Of a stretch of 45,000 nt of DNA, positions 1 to 18,855 are shown one piece after another (the first letter of the stretch is position 1; each line of letters starts with the position of its first letter). The notes under the pieces are model-generated. The model did no database searches and had not been told where the DNA came from. It saw only the letters and a program-made list of their open reading frames with translations. The position numbers and the translations under genes are program-made. The stretch covers positions 1,910,901 to 1,955,900 of the forward strand of contig CAUJGJ010000277.1 of NCBI GenBank assembly GCA_963170055.1. Reading direction: 5' to 3'. Source of the DNA: Halisarca cf. caerulea (lineage: Eukaryota > Porifera > Demospongiae > Chondrillida > Halisarcidae).

Positions 1-11
1 CTGAAGAGTGA

Positions 12-12
<1 letters not shown>

Positions 13-81
<69 letters not shown>

Positions 82-164
82 ATGTGTGTGTGCATGTACG
101 TGTGTGTGTGTGTGTGTATGTGCATGTGTGTGTGCGTGTGCATGTGTTCCTCGTTCTGTATGTA
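13..164. repeat. (GT)n microsatellite, NUP107 intron
   Basis: Pure then interrupted TG repeat at the left window edge. 165-264 holds no exon that I can support. Confidence 0.97.
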
Positions 165-264
165 TGTACATATGTAACACATACAGTACACGTACTTACG
201 TATGTAGGGGAAAACTTTCCTTACTTTTATGCATGCACACTTTCCCCACTGCCTGTATGTGCAG

Positions 265-5724
<5,460 letters not shown>

Positions 5725-5889
5725 ACTCCAGACTGTCCAGATTTGATGTCTTTTACACTTTGATCTCGCACATGCAGTAGAGACAACTTTCATTCCCTGC
5801 TAACAGATGGCATGAGCATGTACTGTTTGGAGAGCTGTTTCCAGTGATTTGCGAACTTTAATGTTTATCAGTTTATTGTATATACGTGT

Positions 5890-6420
5890 TTGACTCCTGG
5901 TTAGTGCATACTCTTGGTTAGCACCCTCTCCTGGTTAACGCACACTCTTGGTTAGCACACATTCCTAGTTAGTGCACAATCCTGTTTAGCACACACACCT
6001 GGTTATAACGCACACTCCTGGTTATAGTGCACACTCCTGGTTAGTGTACACTCTTGATTAGTACACACTCTCCTGGTTAGCACACACTCCTAGTTGGCAC
6101 ATACTCCTGGTTGGCACATACTCCTGGTTGGCACATACTCCTGGTTAGCACACATTCCTGGTTAGCACACACACTCCTGGTTAGCACACATTCCTGGTTA
6201 GCACACACTCCTGGTTATAGCACACACTCCTGCATGGTTGGCACATACTCCTGGTTGGTACATACTCCTGGTTAGTACACACTCCTGGTTATAGTGCACA
6301 CTTCTGGTCAGCACACTCCTGGTTAGTACACACTCCTGGTTATAGTGCACACTTCTGGTTATAGCTCCCCCTCCTGGTCAAACACACATGCACTCCTGGT
6401 TAGTGCACACTCCTGGCCAT
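5890..6420. repeat. 15-bp minisatellite (CACACTCCTGGTTAG) between NUP107 and EIF3A
   Basis: About 30 degenerate units of CACACTCCTGGTTAG/GGCACATACTCCTGGTT fill the convergent intergenic region. 6421-6720 holds AT-rich unique-looking sequence with no gene. Confidence 0.85.
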
Positions 6421-6534
6421 ATACGTATAAGCTTGACTTTGTACATAATTATTATACTATATAATATGTATAAAATATGTATATACATTATACACAAACA
6501 GCTCTTCATTCACATTTGGCGTAGATTTCACTGA

Positions 6535-6540
6535 AATAAA
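6535..6540 (+). promoter_or_regulatory. Possible NUP107 polyadenylation signal AATAAA
   Basis: This is the first clear AATAAA on the plus strand after the NUP107 stop. If it is used, the 3' UTR is about 0.8 kb and contains the whole 15-bp minisatellite at 5890-6420. Inference only. Confidence 0.3.
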
Positions 6541-6723
6541 TCACAATAATATTATTAACTGATCACATACAAATGACCACAAACTTATTCTACTGTGTAT
6601 CGCAATGGGCCCCAGCCCCAGTACAAAGGCTTGCTAACAACTAGGTAATCTATAACACTGGTACTATGCCTATCACAATGCCCTATAGCATGTTATTGTA
6701 TAATGTTAAATTGAAAATTCAAG

Positions 6724-6729
6724 TTTAAT
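6724..6729 (-). promoter_or_regulatory. Possible EIF3A polyadenylation signal ATTAAA
   Basis: TTTAAT on the plus strand reads ATTAAA on the EIF3A strand, 12 nt after the stop. It would give an extremely short 3' UTR. No AATAAA was seen on this strand within the next 300 nt. Confidence 0.25.
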
Positions 6730-6740
6730 CACCACATCTC

Positions 6741-9700
6741 TTAGCGTCTACGAACGACTTCAAATCCTTCCTCGTCGACCTGCTTCTCTGCTCTTCGCTT
6801 TGGTGACTGGTCTCGTCTAGACGACTCCTCACCCTGTCTTCTCTGTGAACGATCTCCTTCACGGTCTCTCTTAGGGTGATCTCGGTCGTAGTCCTTTCTT
6901 GGGGAACCATGTGGTTCCTGAGGACGTCTCCACGGACCTTCTTCTTTCCTGTCATCTCTTGGTCGTTGAGCAGCAGGGTCAGGATCATCTCTTGATGGGC
7001 GATTACTGTAATCTCGCCCTTCATCTCGTCTTCTCCAGGGATCACCACCACGATCTCGATTATCACGATCATCTCGTCTTTTCCAGGCATCACCACCACG
7101 ATCTCGATTATCACGATCATCTCGTCTTCTCCAGGGATCACCACCCCGATCTTGATCATCCCGTCTTTTCCACGGTTCACCACGATCTCGATCATCACGA
7201 TCATCCCGTCTTTTCCATGGTTCACCGCGATCTCGATCATCACGATCATCTCGTCTTTTCCACGGTTCACCGCGATCACGATCATCTCGTCTTTTCCATG
7301 GTTCACCGCGATCTCGATCATCACGATCATCTCGTCTTTTCCACGGTTCACCGCGATCTCGATCATCACGATCATCTCGTCTTTTCCATGGTTCACCACG
7401 ATCTCGATCATCACGTCTTTTCCATGGTTCACCGCGATCTCGATCATCACGATCATCTCGTCTTTTCCACGGTTCACCTCGATCATCACGATCATCTCGT
7501 CTTTTCCATGGTTCACCGCGATCTCGATCATCACGATCATCTCGTCTTTTCCACGGTTCACCGCGATCACGATCATCATGTTTTCTCACAAAATCACGAT
7601 CTTGGTCATCCCGATCCCGATCCCGATCATCTCGCCTTCTCCGGGCATCACCACCACGATCTCGATCATCACGATCACGACCATCTCGCCTTCTCCAGGC
7701 ATCACCACGATCACGCTCATCTTGTCTTCTCATAAAATCACGATCTTGATCATCACGATCCCGATCATCTCGCCTTTTCCAGACATCACCACCACGATCT
7801 CGATCATCACGATCACGATCATCTCGTCTTCTCCAGACATCGCGATCACGGTCATCTCTTCTTCTCCAAGGATCGCCACGATCTTGATCACGATCATCTT
7901 TTCTCCCCCAGTTATCATCATCCCTCCTACTGTCAGGTGGCTGATCTACATCTCGCCATGTGTCCCTTTCTTTGTCCAGTCTTCTCCCACCAGAAGGCAA
8001 ATAACGCTCTTCTCCAGCACTTTCAGGAGCTCTGTAGCGATCTGCAATCTCTTGATCTCTCTTGCGTTGTTTCTCTTCAATTTCCCGTTCGCGTTCCATC
8101 TGCTTCTTTCTCACCTCCTCCAACTTTGCCATTTCTTCTTCCTGTCTTCGTTTCTGCTCCTCACGTTTAATCCTCTCTTCTTCAGCCTTTCTTTCTTCTG
8201 CAATAGCAGCAACAGTAAGATAGTGTACAATGTAGTTATGTATGGCTATATACATGTCTGAAAAAAGATACTCAAGTACACACACACACGTCAGTGTTCT
8301 CCCCAGGATTTTTTAAGGTGCTTAGGAATCGCAAGTTACTACACCAATAGCAAACCCTCACAATTCAACCGTTATGCAATGTTATTACCACAATCTAACA
8401 GTAAACCTAATATGCAAGTGAATCAAAAGAATACTGTTTAATTAAACATGTTCATATGTATAAAATTTGAGGCAGTCCAAGATAAGGAGCAGAACATTCA
8501 AAGGAAAATCTGATCTCCATCTTGGATCAGCACCGCTGCTGCGTGCTTGGCAGTACTAGAGCTAGGAGTGCTATCAGCGGGTACGCTTCGCCTTGTTGCG
8601 TGCAATGAGAACATGCGTTCACATAATTATGCGTATCACGCCTTTGCCTAAAAATGGCCGTTCTTCACGCTATTTAGTTTATTTGGTCTAAGAAAAGGAA
8701 GGAATGATGAGAACGGTACCGCTCGAATTTAAACTGTAACTGCAATCTATTTCAATTTGTATATATAAATTCTTATGTTCAATTAACAATTACTTTCAAC
8801 CATTGTTGAAGCTACGGTACAGGTCATTGAAAAGGTCCCACTTCGTAATCATAATACAAATTTATTACAATCTATTTATGACTAAGATACGATGGAAATA
8901 CTCTCACGATACGAAGAGATAATGATCATCCTGTCTTCAGAATCTACCAAAATTACGAAGTGCTTCATAAGAAGAAAAAGTTGTTGGTATGCGACATAAG
9001 CATGAGGAGTTCTACAACTTCAGCTTCACAATCCAATCTGAGCTCGTGTGATAGCCATTTTCAGGCCAATTTCGCAATGACGAAGGCACGTATAATAATT
9101 TTGCATTCGCAGTGAGAGACTCCCGGTAGATTCATCCTCAAAAACTCACCCCATGCAGTTGCTGTTAGCAGCGAAGCATAGCAAAGTGGATAATTATGTC
9201 TTGCGAGTAATTTTTGTAACTCGACAAATATAGTTTCGTCGTTTGCTCGTGTCTGTCGCGACTGAGCCGCCACCTTTGACCTCTTCATTAACTTTCAACG
9301 AGCATGCCGAACCTTTCTTCGCCTGTATCGTGAAGTCTGTCCTTTCGTATTTCTTAAAGTATGTCGTTACCTCTACTCGCTGTACTAAACCCTCCAAACT
9401 GAAGTGTCATACAAATAGAGGGCGCGTTCAGACCCTTGTTGTGCCATTGTCTGCTTCGCGTAGACTGAATACATTTCTTCTTCGCTCAAACGTGAAATAT
9501 TACTTACGAAACCTTATGCAGCGAATGAAAAAGGTGAAAATATAGAGATATGTCATCTGATCGTTCTACGATGATTTTACCATCACGATACTATAAATTT
9601 ACGATTGTAATACGATAGAACTTGATTACGAATACGATACAATATGGGAACTTGTTAATGACATGTACTGTACCTGTTTTGACTAGTTTTCTTAGTGAGT

Positions 9701-9863
9701 GCAACCATGGCCGGTAAAACTGATAAGGTTGAGGAGGACAGTCACAGACCAATTTAAGGAGTAGCGGCCACTAAGCCTTCCAAAGTGAAGGCGTAGTGGG
9801 CCGCTACTCTAAAATGGCCTGAGGAGAACACTGCACGTATGTGCGTGCACACACACACACACA

Positions 9864-9922
<59 letters not shown>

Positions 9923-10147
9923 GCCTTGTTGCTACCTTCTCTTTTCTTCTTCTCTTGTAGTTCTTCAATATACTCTACCTTGCGCTGTGCAATTCGTTGC
10001 TTTCTTCTCTCCTCTAACTTCTCGCTTCGCATCACAGCAAGTTTTTCTTCAAAACTTGCCATTTTTTCCTGAAACACAGCAAAACAGACTCCTTTGTACT
10101 GATCAACATGCAACACACACACGTACGCACACATGCATATGCACAAA

Positions 10148-10194
<47 letters not shown>

Positions 10195-12654
10195 CTCTAA
10201 CTGCTCAAGCCTCCTGTTCTTCAAGACTTCCATAAAATTGCCATAGTCAGCAGACATCATAACCAGTCTTTTTTTGTTCTCTACACCAGTCTTCCTCTCA
10301 GCGATGGCTGTACTGATCTGCATAGACATAACAAGCAACATGTGAGGAGTGTTATACAACAGGACATGCTCCCACACACAAACACACGTACGTACATATA
10401 CATACACTGTATACAGATGATAGCTTGAGAACATACATTCTTGCATACAAAAATCATGATATGTACTGCATACGTATGTGCATGCACAAACGTACATACG
10501 TAATATGGATGCATGTGTGAGGCTATATCCATACATTTACGGTAGGGATCAAAAAAAGAAGTTTACATTGTGATCCGCAATACGTGCATATTACGTACGT
10601 ATTACTGTGCGCAATTACTCTGCGTAATAACAGAGAATACCGTAATAACGTGGTATAATTACGTAGCGCAACTTTGATCTGTTGCACCTTTAGGAAGTCT
10701 TTCTGTGCTCTTCAGACATTGGTTAAACTTCGACCTTGTTTTTAGTATGCCTTTGAACAGGCATTGGCCAACCTACGTGGAAATTTCTTGTCCAATGTCG
10801 CAACTTACTAGTTCGGCAAGTCACACATCAAGACGGAAATGTTCTCTTTTTCTGACCAAAACACTAAACCACGCATTTTCCTTAGCAAAATGGGAACAAT
10901 CTTGGAGATATAAGGATATAAGCTTACGGCTACGTATATAGGTGGGCTACGAGCTGATAACGAGCGAAAATACCCGTCTACTCTACGGGTTTCTTTAGTG
11001 TCTTCCGAAGAGTCATAATCAACATTGATTGCAATTTTCCTTGATTTCAAAGACTTTAAAACTAAGTTAAAAGACTCAGTGAACAATATTTCCAAGGTCG
11101 CCGCTACGGCCATTTTGTCATTGGTCAACATAATAAAATATGCGCGCATCTGATATTAGTGCGCGTGACTCGTTGGCAATAGAAAATTACGCAGCCCTGA
11201 ATGATCTGTAATACACAACGCAATACAGAGAGTGATTTTTCTGCAATACGCTTGGTAATCACTGCGTAAAACGATGCGTATTACTATTACGAAATGTAAA
11301 CTTTTTCTTGATCCTTACCGTACATATGTACACATATACATACATACATAACCTACAATGTCACATGCTATGTTTGTGTGCATATCCTTATGTAAATGTG
11401 CATATGTACAAGTACACACACTCGTGTACACAGACATACACAATGTGCGTATGTACAAGCACACACACACTCGTGTACATGGATGTACACAATGTGCGTA
11501 TGTACAAGAACACACACTCGTGTACACAGACGTACACAATGTACATACGTATGTAAGTCCCTAAAAAATGAAGGTGAATTGATTCATACTCACCCTCTCC
11601 TCCTCTTGCTCTTCAAAAAACTGTTGATCGGTTTCCTTCTGTACTTCATATTCCTTCTTCAACATTGGTATCTCCTCTAAACGCTTGGCCCTCTCAAAGT
11701 AGTCAATCTACAGACAAGAAGCACATTGGGTTGTCAGCACACTTGCAAGTACAGGCCTACAGCAGCAGCAATAAGAACTACAGTACAGAAGGCATTGTAC
11801 AGTAGCGGTCAGGGTTCAAAGTGAGCCAGATCACATGCTTTGAATATGAGTCTCGCATGACTGAAGCATCAATTCAAAGACTGTAGACTGCAAACTACAA
11901 CCACAAGTCACATGACTCGCATATGACATTCACATGACAGCAATATAGCACACATGATTTGAACATGATGTTCACACAGACAGTAAGCAATACAGCACAA
12001 TAGTCACATGTGGTCAACAGGGGCGGATCCAGGCTCAGGAGGGGGGAGGGAGCACAGGGTGCATGTGCACCCCCCTTGGCATAGACTGGACAAAATCATA
12101 TCTAGAATATCAAAAGGCTTTTATCATTCTTCAGGTCATACAACACTTAAAACAACAAAAAAGTAGCAAGGTGGCATTTAAAGTCATTTAAAAGGTTTTA
12201 TTAGGGACACAACTAAAATCGATCTCTAAGAGTCACAAAAACAAGCCCTTTTCTAAAATTCAGGAGTGGCAGAAGCCATTTTGTTGTGACACCATAACGT
12301 TCGTTGTGCAGAGGTCTTGCCACGGCAGACCCCACTCACTGGTGCACGCCCTTTACAAATCTCTGGATACACCCCTGGTAAGTCACATGACTTGGACATG
12401 ATGTTCACACGACAGATGGAAAGCAATACAGTACATTGGTCACGTGGTACATATGTAAGTCACATGACTTGGACATGATACTTACATGACAGGAAGTAGC
12501 ACAGTACAAGTGTGACATGCAGAAACTAACAAGTTTGTGGAGCATCAGCTTATGGGTAGTGAATAAGGTGGTCAGCACACATGAGGTGGACTCAGACGAA
12601 CGAGACGACCATCACTTGCTCCAGGTATAGATCCAACACAGACAAAATGCATTG

Positions 12655-12697
<43 letters not shown>

Positions 12698-12924
12698 TCT
12701 TCTCCTGTTTCTTCTGCTGGTTTATCTTCTCCTGTCTTTCCTTCTCCAACCTCTTCAGTTGTCTGTTCAACAGTTCATCAGCAGACAGGTTGTCAATGTC
12801 CTGCAGAGAATACCATAAACATAGTACATGCATGTACATATGTATAATTATTATATATATGTACATATGTATACATGTGTATTTGTATGTAGTGCTGATT
12901 AGAATTATTTTACCATAAAAATAT

Positions 12925-12975
<51 letters not shown>

Positions 12976-15302
12976 TAAACACAAATACCCAAATACACTC
13001 ACAAAAGCACAAAAACAAAAACATACACACAAAAGTACATCGTACATGCACATATGAAGCAAACACATATGTACATACGGTACTTCCCATAGTAATTTTA
13101 ACGATGACCGTTCATTCATTACACCTTCATTCAGCGTTTGATCAGGGTTCATTCAAGCCTTCGTTCAACCTTCGTTCATTCAGATCGATCACGTGACAGT
13201 GGAAGCGTCATAATGCGCATGCAGATGTTGAAGTATAGGGAGTGCGCAGGCGAACGTTATGGTTTATTCTAACTTCATGAAACAGCGAATTCTCTATCTA
13301 ATCGGAATAGGCCAGTCTTAGTCTCAGATCGCTAATCTACTGGCGTCAGAAGGCCACAACGTTACGAAGCCCGGGATATCGCATTCCCTAAAGAAATTTA
13401 AAGATACGGGCACCATTACCAGAAGCGGTAACTGGTAGGAAGCCCACCAAGACGCCTGCTATCCTGGACTTCATTGACAGCGAGATAGCTAAGGATGATA
13501 AAATTTCATTTCGTTCATTTCGAAGAAAATGAACTCATTTCACCAACTTGTGGAAGAATCTGAAGAATCGCTCACCTAGTCGAAGCAAAGATGTCTTTAT
13601 AGAAGTTGCGTAATTTTTTAAAAACATCACATTATGATGTCATAGGTTCAAGCGTTCGTTCGCTCGTTCATTCAGCATTCGTTCACCCTTCGTTATTTGT
13701 TCGCTCGTTCGTTTGTTCATAACAAATCGTTAAAATTACTATGGGAAGTACCGTACCTCAGGTGCAAAATCAGCTCGAGCAGTCTTGCTGTATTTCGTCA
13801 GATTCTCAAGTCTCTCGATCTTGCTTTTTCGTATCATCTCATCTCTCTCGCGTTGAACTTGCAAAGTCTCTCTCTCCTTCTTCTCCCTCTCAAGCCTTTC
13901 TTCCTCAGCCTCACGCTCGCGCTGTTCCCTGCTCTTCATCTCTTCTTCTTCTCTACGTTTCTGCAGAAGAGTAACAACAAGTACATGTATCCATGTAAAA
14001 TGCATGCATGCATGCACGCGCGCACGCAAGCACACACACACACACACACACAACACATACACATAGACACACACAATTTCTCTTTTCTACACAATGAACC
14101 TTGGCTTTCTCTCTACTCTCCAAAAATTCCTTTCTCTCTTCAATGGTTTTCCTTCTGGCTAGGAGAGTTCGATGGTCTTCGTCTGCGCTTTTTAGGTACA
14201 TTTTTCTGACCTTCTGTCTCTCCTTGTCCAACTTGGCCTGGAGGTGTCGTATGTATGAACACAACACAGCAAAACACAGTCAAATTGGAACAGAGAAACA
14301 CGGGGGTAATTAGATGGAAAAGTTGATTATACATGCATACAAACACTCATACACACATTCCCTCACACACACACACACACACCACACACACGCACGCACG
14401 TACACACAACTCACACTAGCTTCTTCTGCAAACAGCAAACTGGCTGCTTGCTGGAGAGCCTGTGAAAACATACACAGTTGCATGTGCACAGTCTCTGCTG
14501 GCATGGACTGCACCCACGGTCCCTCTGGTACGTCTTCCTTGATGTTCATGCTCAGGTCCACACCGAAGTGGAGACAGTGGGACAAGTGGTCCACACGCAC
14601 CTACATACAGTGATGCAGGAGAAGAGAGATATTCAGTCCTCATGGTCATCACTATTACATGGACAGGGTGCTGTTTTGGCTGAGGTGGTCCTCCAAGAGC
14701 AACACACACACACACACACACAAACAAATAAAAATACAGTAATGTCATTGTATGGAGGTACTGCATCACAAGCGCCCTTATCAATGAGGCACTGTATGCC
14801 ACTAGTGTCCTTTGTATGGAGGTATTGTGTGCTGTGAAGAGTGTCTGGTGAGCTCAGGTAGAGCTAATAGCTGGTCTTCATAGGCACATGGCCTTCTGAA
14901 ACACGGACCAAAGGCTTTCATCATTGCTCACCCTCAGACACACAGAATTATGCAGCTTCACATATATTTGGACCAAGACAGGATTACATATGGAATGTGA
15001 TTGGTTGCCAAAGCCTGGCTAGGGGCTACAGTTGCTGAAGGGTTGCCATGGAAACTGACCACATGGTCTATGTGTGGTTAGCGGGACACCGTGTCCTCTA
15101 GCTGCCACAGTTGTCAATATCTCCAGTCAATGATCCAAGCAGTGGAAATCAGAGACAGCTGTTTCATCCGTTAGGGAACTCCTACACACTCTATTGCTTG
15201 GACCACCTTTTTATACAATCCTGAAACCACATGATAACACTTGTGGGTTCAGGACTGTAACCAAAACTGATAGAGGTGGTCACCAATTAATAGGTGGGGT
15301 CC

Positions 15303-15361
<59 letters not shown>

Positions 15362-15397
15362 AGACACACACACACACACAGACACAGACACACACAT

Positions 15398-15471
<74 letters not shown>

Positions 15472-17245
15472 GAAGGTTATTTCTTCGTGCTGCCCTTACA
15501 ACCATTTTCTCCAGTGTCTCTGCCGAAGCAAAAGGAGCCAACTCTTGCAGCCTTGCAAAGGAGATTGACTTGTACACTTGAGCAACTTGCTTTATCAGCC
15601 TCACAAGAAGAACGTCCTTCAGTGCCTCCTTGTACTGTCCCAGAGGGGGATTGTACGGTTTGTCTGCCTGTGTAAGGTCAACATGGGGATCCTGTTCACC
15701 GTCGCATGGTTCTTCAGCTGGCAGGGGGAGTTCATCAAGTATAGGCAGTACTTTTCCGCACATCTGCAGGGGGTCAAAGTCCACCTCCAGGCATTGATAG
15801 AGCTGCTTTAGGTTGGGAGGAACAAACTGAAGGATTCCATACCGAATCTGAATACAAAAAATGGGAACGGAAGTTGAATAGGAATACACACACACAAGTG
15901 GGCTGCATGATATACTGTATCGGCAATGACACATACCGTACGCTTGGAAATTTTCGCGGTACTAAACTTTCGTGGTTTTCGCGGTACTGCACGGCATCCG
16001 CGAAAAATTAAATCCGCGAAAATCCTATACGACCCTTTATGTTCAGCGCTATGCACAGGAGTCTTAGCAAAGAACAAAGAAGCAGGAGTGTCGAACGTTT
16101 CATTTACTATACCGTGCGTTTTCTCGTCCGTTATGTCGATCAAGTATTCTTTACCCCCATCAGACACTCCATATCTGACTAAAATCTGTAAGGCAGCTGG
16201 AGAAGATCAACTGCAACAATTTGCACTTGTATTGATAACCGTTCCACGGACTAACAACCACGCAAACAAACAGAGCAGCCATTTTTCAGTGCATAATTTA
16301 TATAGGATTACATATTGTTGAGCTAATATAAAATCCAATCTAAGATCTGCGAATTTGAAATTCTGCATCCGTGAAGAATTTAGTACCGCGAAAATCCTCA
16401 AGTGTTGCATCCGCAAAAATTTAGTACCGCGAAAATTTCCGAGCACACGGTAGTTTGCACACATCAGTACAATCCTGTACCACTAGTTGAGGATCTTACC
16501 CAGAAAAAAAATTGTTCTTATATACTACAAAGTGGCATCTATGCCATCTTAGACTATTTCTGAAGGTTTATGAAAACTTATCACTACAGCCCTACCCTCA
16601 CATGGGAGGATGGAGTGAACACTCCTTTCCTTGAATGAAACCTACACAAATGTGGGGGGTTTTGCAAGCGGACAAACTCACCAGATCTTGGAGGAGTGAA
16701 TTCCTAGTGGGAGGACTGGGGAGACGAAGCAGAGATGTCAGTTTTCTGACCTTCTCCCTAGCGATATCATCTTTCTCCAAAAACCTTCCAAAGTCATTCT
16801 GAACTGGTGTTATGGGGACAGCCAATGTAGACAGAAGGACCTGAGATGACAGTCTACACAAAGGGGAGTGAAGAGCAGGTGAGTAAGAATTGATACACTG
16901 TGGATCACATCAAAAAAAGTGTGGACGCTATAAATTTGGATAATTCATGGTAAAAAATGTGGCTCATGTCAGAAGGATACTGAAAATTACAGGAATACTA
17001 ACATTTGTGAGTAAATATCCCAGAGATTCCCTTCCACACCATGAAAACCACAAACTTTTTCACTCCTCAAAAATACCCACTACCTTGGTAGAAGGTTTCA
17101 ACTGACAGTGCTGCCCACCCCTGCACTCTAAATACGTATATGTACGTATGTAGGGGAATTCCACCTGAAGTTTGGCCAAAGAGATTTCAATTCAACCCAT
17201 GCAGTTTCAGACACTGGTGAAAACTACAACCATACAAGCAATCTG

Positions 17246-17304
<59 letters not shown>

Positions 17305-17632
17305 CTGATGAACACACACACACACACACAGGCCCACCTCTGAATTTCTTCTTGTGTCATGTTCTTCTTCTGATCCTTCTGGAGGACGAGCAGGCGCTGA
17401 AGTGCTGCTGCATGGAAGAGCCTGTTGTTGGCCATCCAGTACACCTGGGCCTGTTTCTCGTAGTACTGGTTCCACACCTTCGGTTTCACATGTTTGCTAG
17501 TGAGGAGAAAGAGGTTGTGCACCTCTTCTATGGCCTTGAATGCTTCCTGAGGGTACAATGTAGACATTGTAGTGAGTGAGGATTTATCCTTATCAATAGC
17601 AGGGAGAGTATGGTGTTCTGTATTTGTGTACT

Positions 17633-17695
<63 letters not shown>

Positions 17696-17700
17696 TGTGT

Positions 17701-17777
<77 letters not shown>

Positions 17778-18783
17778 CTACATGTATATACAAGCATGCA
17801 CATGCATAAAATATGTGCGTAAGTCTAAAAGTACACATACGTACGTACGTATGTACATACATGCGTACATACACATTCCCACCTGCCACAGATCCAGGCG
17901 AACAGCAGCATGCATCTGCGCAAACCGAATGTCCACCAAGCATATCACGCTGTCCGGGTTGGTCAGAGAGATGTAGTAGGAGTCCTTCACGGGTGGTTGG
18001 GCTCGTTGTATGGCCAGGAGGTGGCTGCGGAACTGTGGAAGGAGAAGGGTAGAACAAGTGTCCCACAAATCAAAATGCCAATTGAGTATTGATTCATGCC
18101 AGATTCTCAACTGATAAAATGTGAAAAGTCTGCCGCTTAGAATGTTTATCCATGTGCAATGCTTACTGCCGGTAACACCAAGAAGCAGCCTACAGTGACT
18201 ATGTACGTATTTCTAGCAGGGCAAAAAGCAGATGCTAGTGCTCCCCCAAATATCTTGGTACATCTCACATGAATCCTCCTCTCTCTCTCTGCATATCTAC
18301 ATACGTATGTGTACCCATCCAATGTTTGTTTGACCAGTAGAAACACATTCAACACTCCTGAAAACAGTATAAGTACAGTACACATCCGTGTATACTGAGT
18401 ACTTCCAGCTACTAATGATGCTGTGCTGTTAGTCAGAAATATCTGTACACAATGCTTCCTGGAGCACCACGTGAAAACTCACCATTTCACATAATTTCCG
18501 AAACTCTGTATGTCTCCTGTACTCCAGGCAAAACTCAAAGGTCCTTCTGGCAATGTCCCTATAGAGGTCTTCAAAGGTCTTGTTGTTTCGCACAAGATCC
18601 AGAATGTTCCTGTAAGACTCCCAGAGGAACTTCAGCCAGGGAGTGAGGAGTGCTCTGTCAGTCCTCGACTGAGTGTCTTCTCCACTGACAGTGCTGAGGA
18701 GGAGACTGGATGGGGAAAGGAGACGCTGAAGTAGTCATACTGTGGTTATGAGGGGTGTGTGGGTGGGTGTGCGTTTGCGCATG

Positions 18784-18855
<72 letters not shown>

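Noticed and set aside
7152..8261. Long plus-strand ORFs opposite EIF3A exon 15
   Set aside because: Mirror of the Asp/Arg coding repeat; only the minus-strand frame matches eIF3a and links to other exons.
8198..8285. N-terminal extension [19 protein letters not shown] before EIF3A exon 15
   Set aside because: Intron read-through; the acceptor at 8198 joins in phase to the exon ending at 9936.
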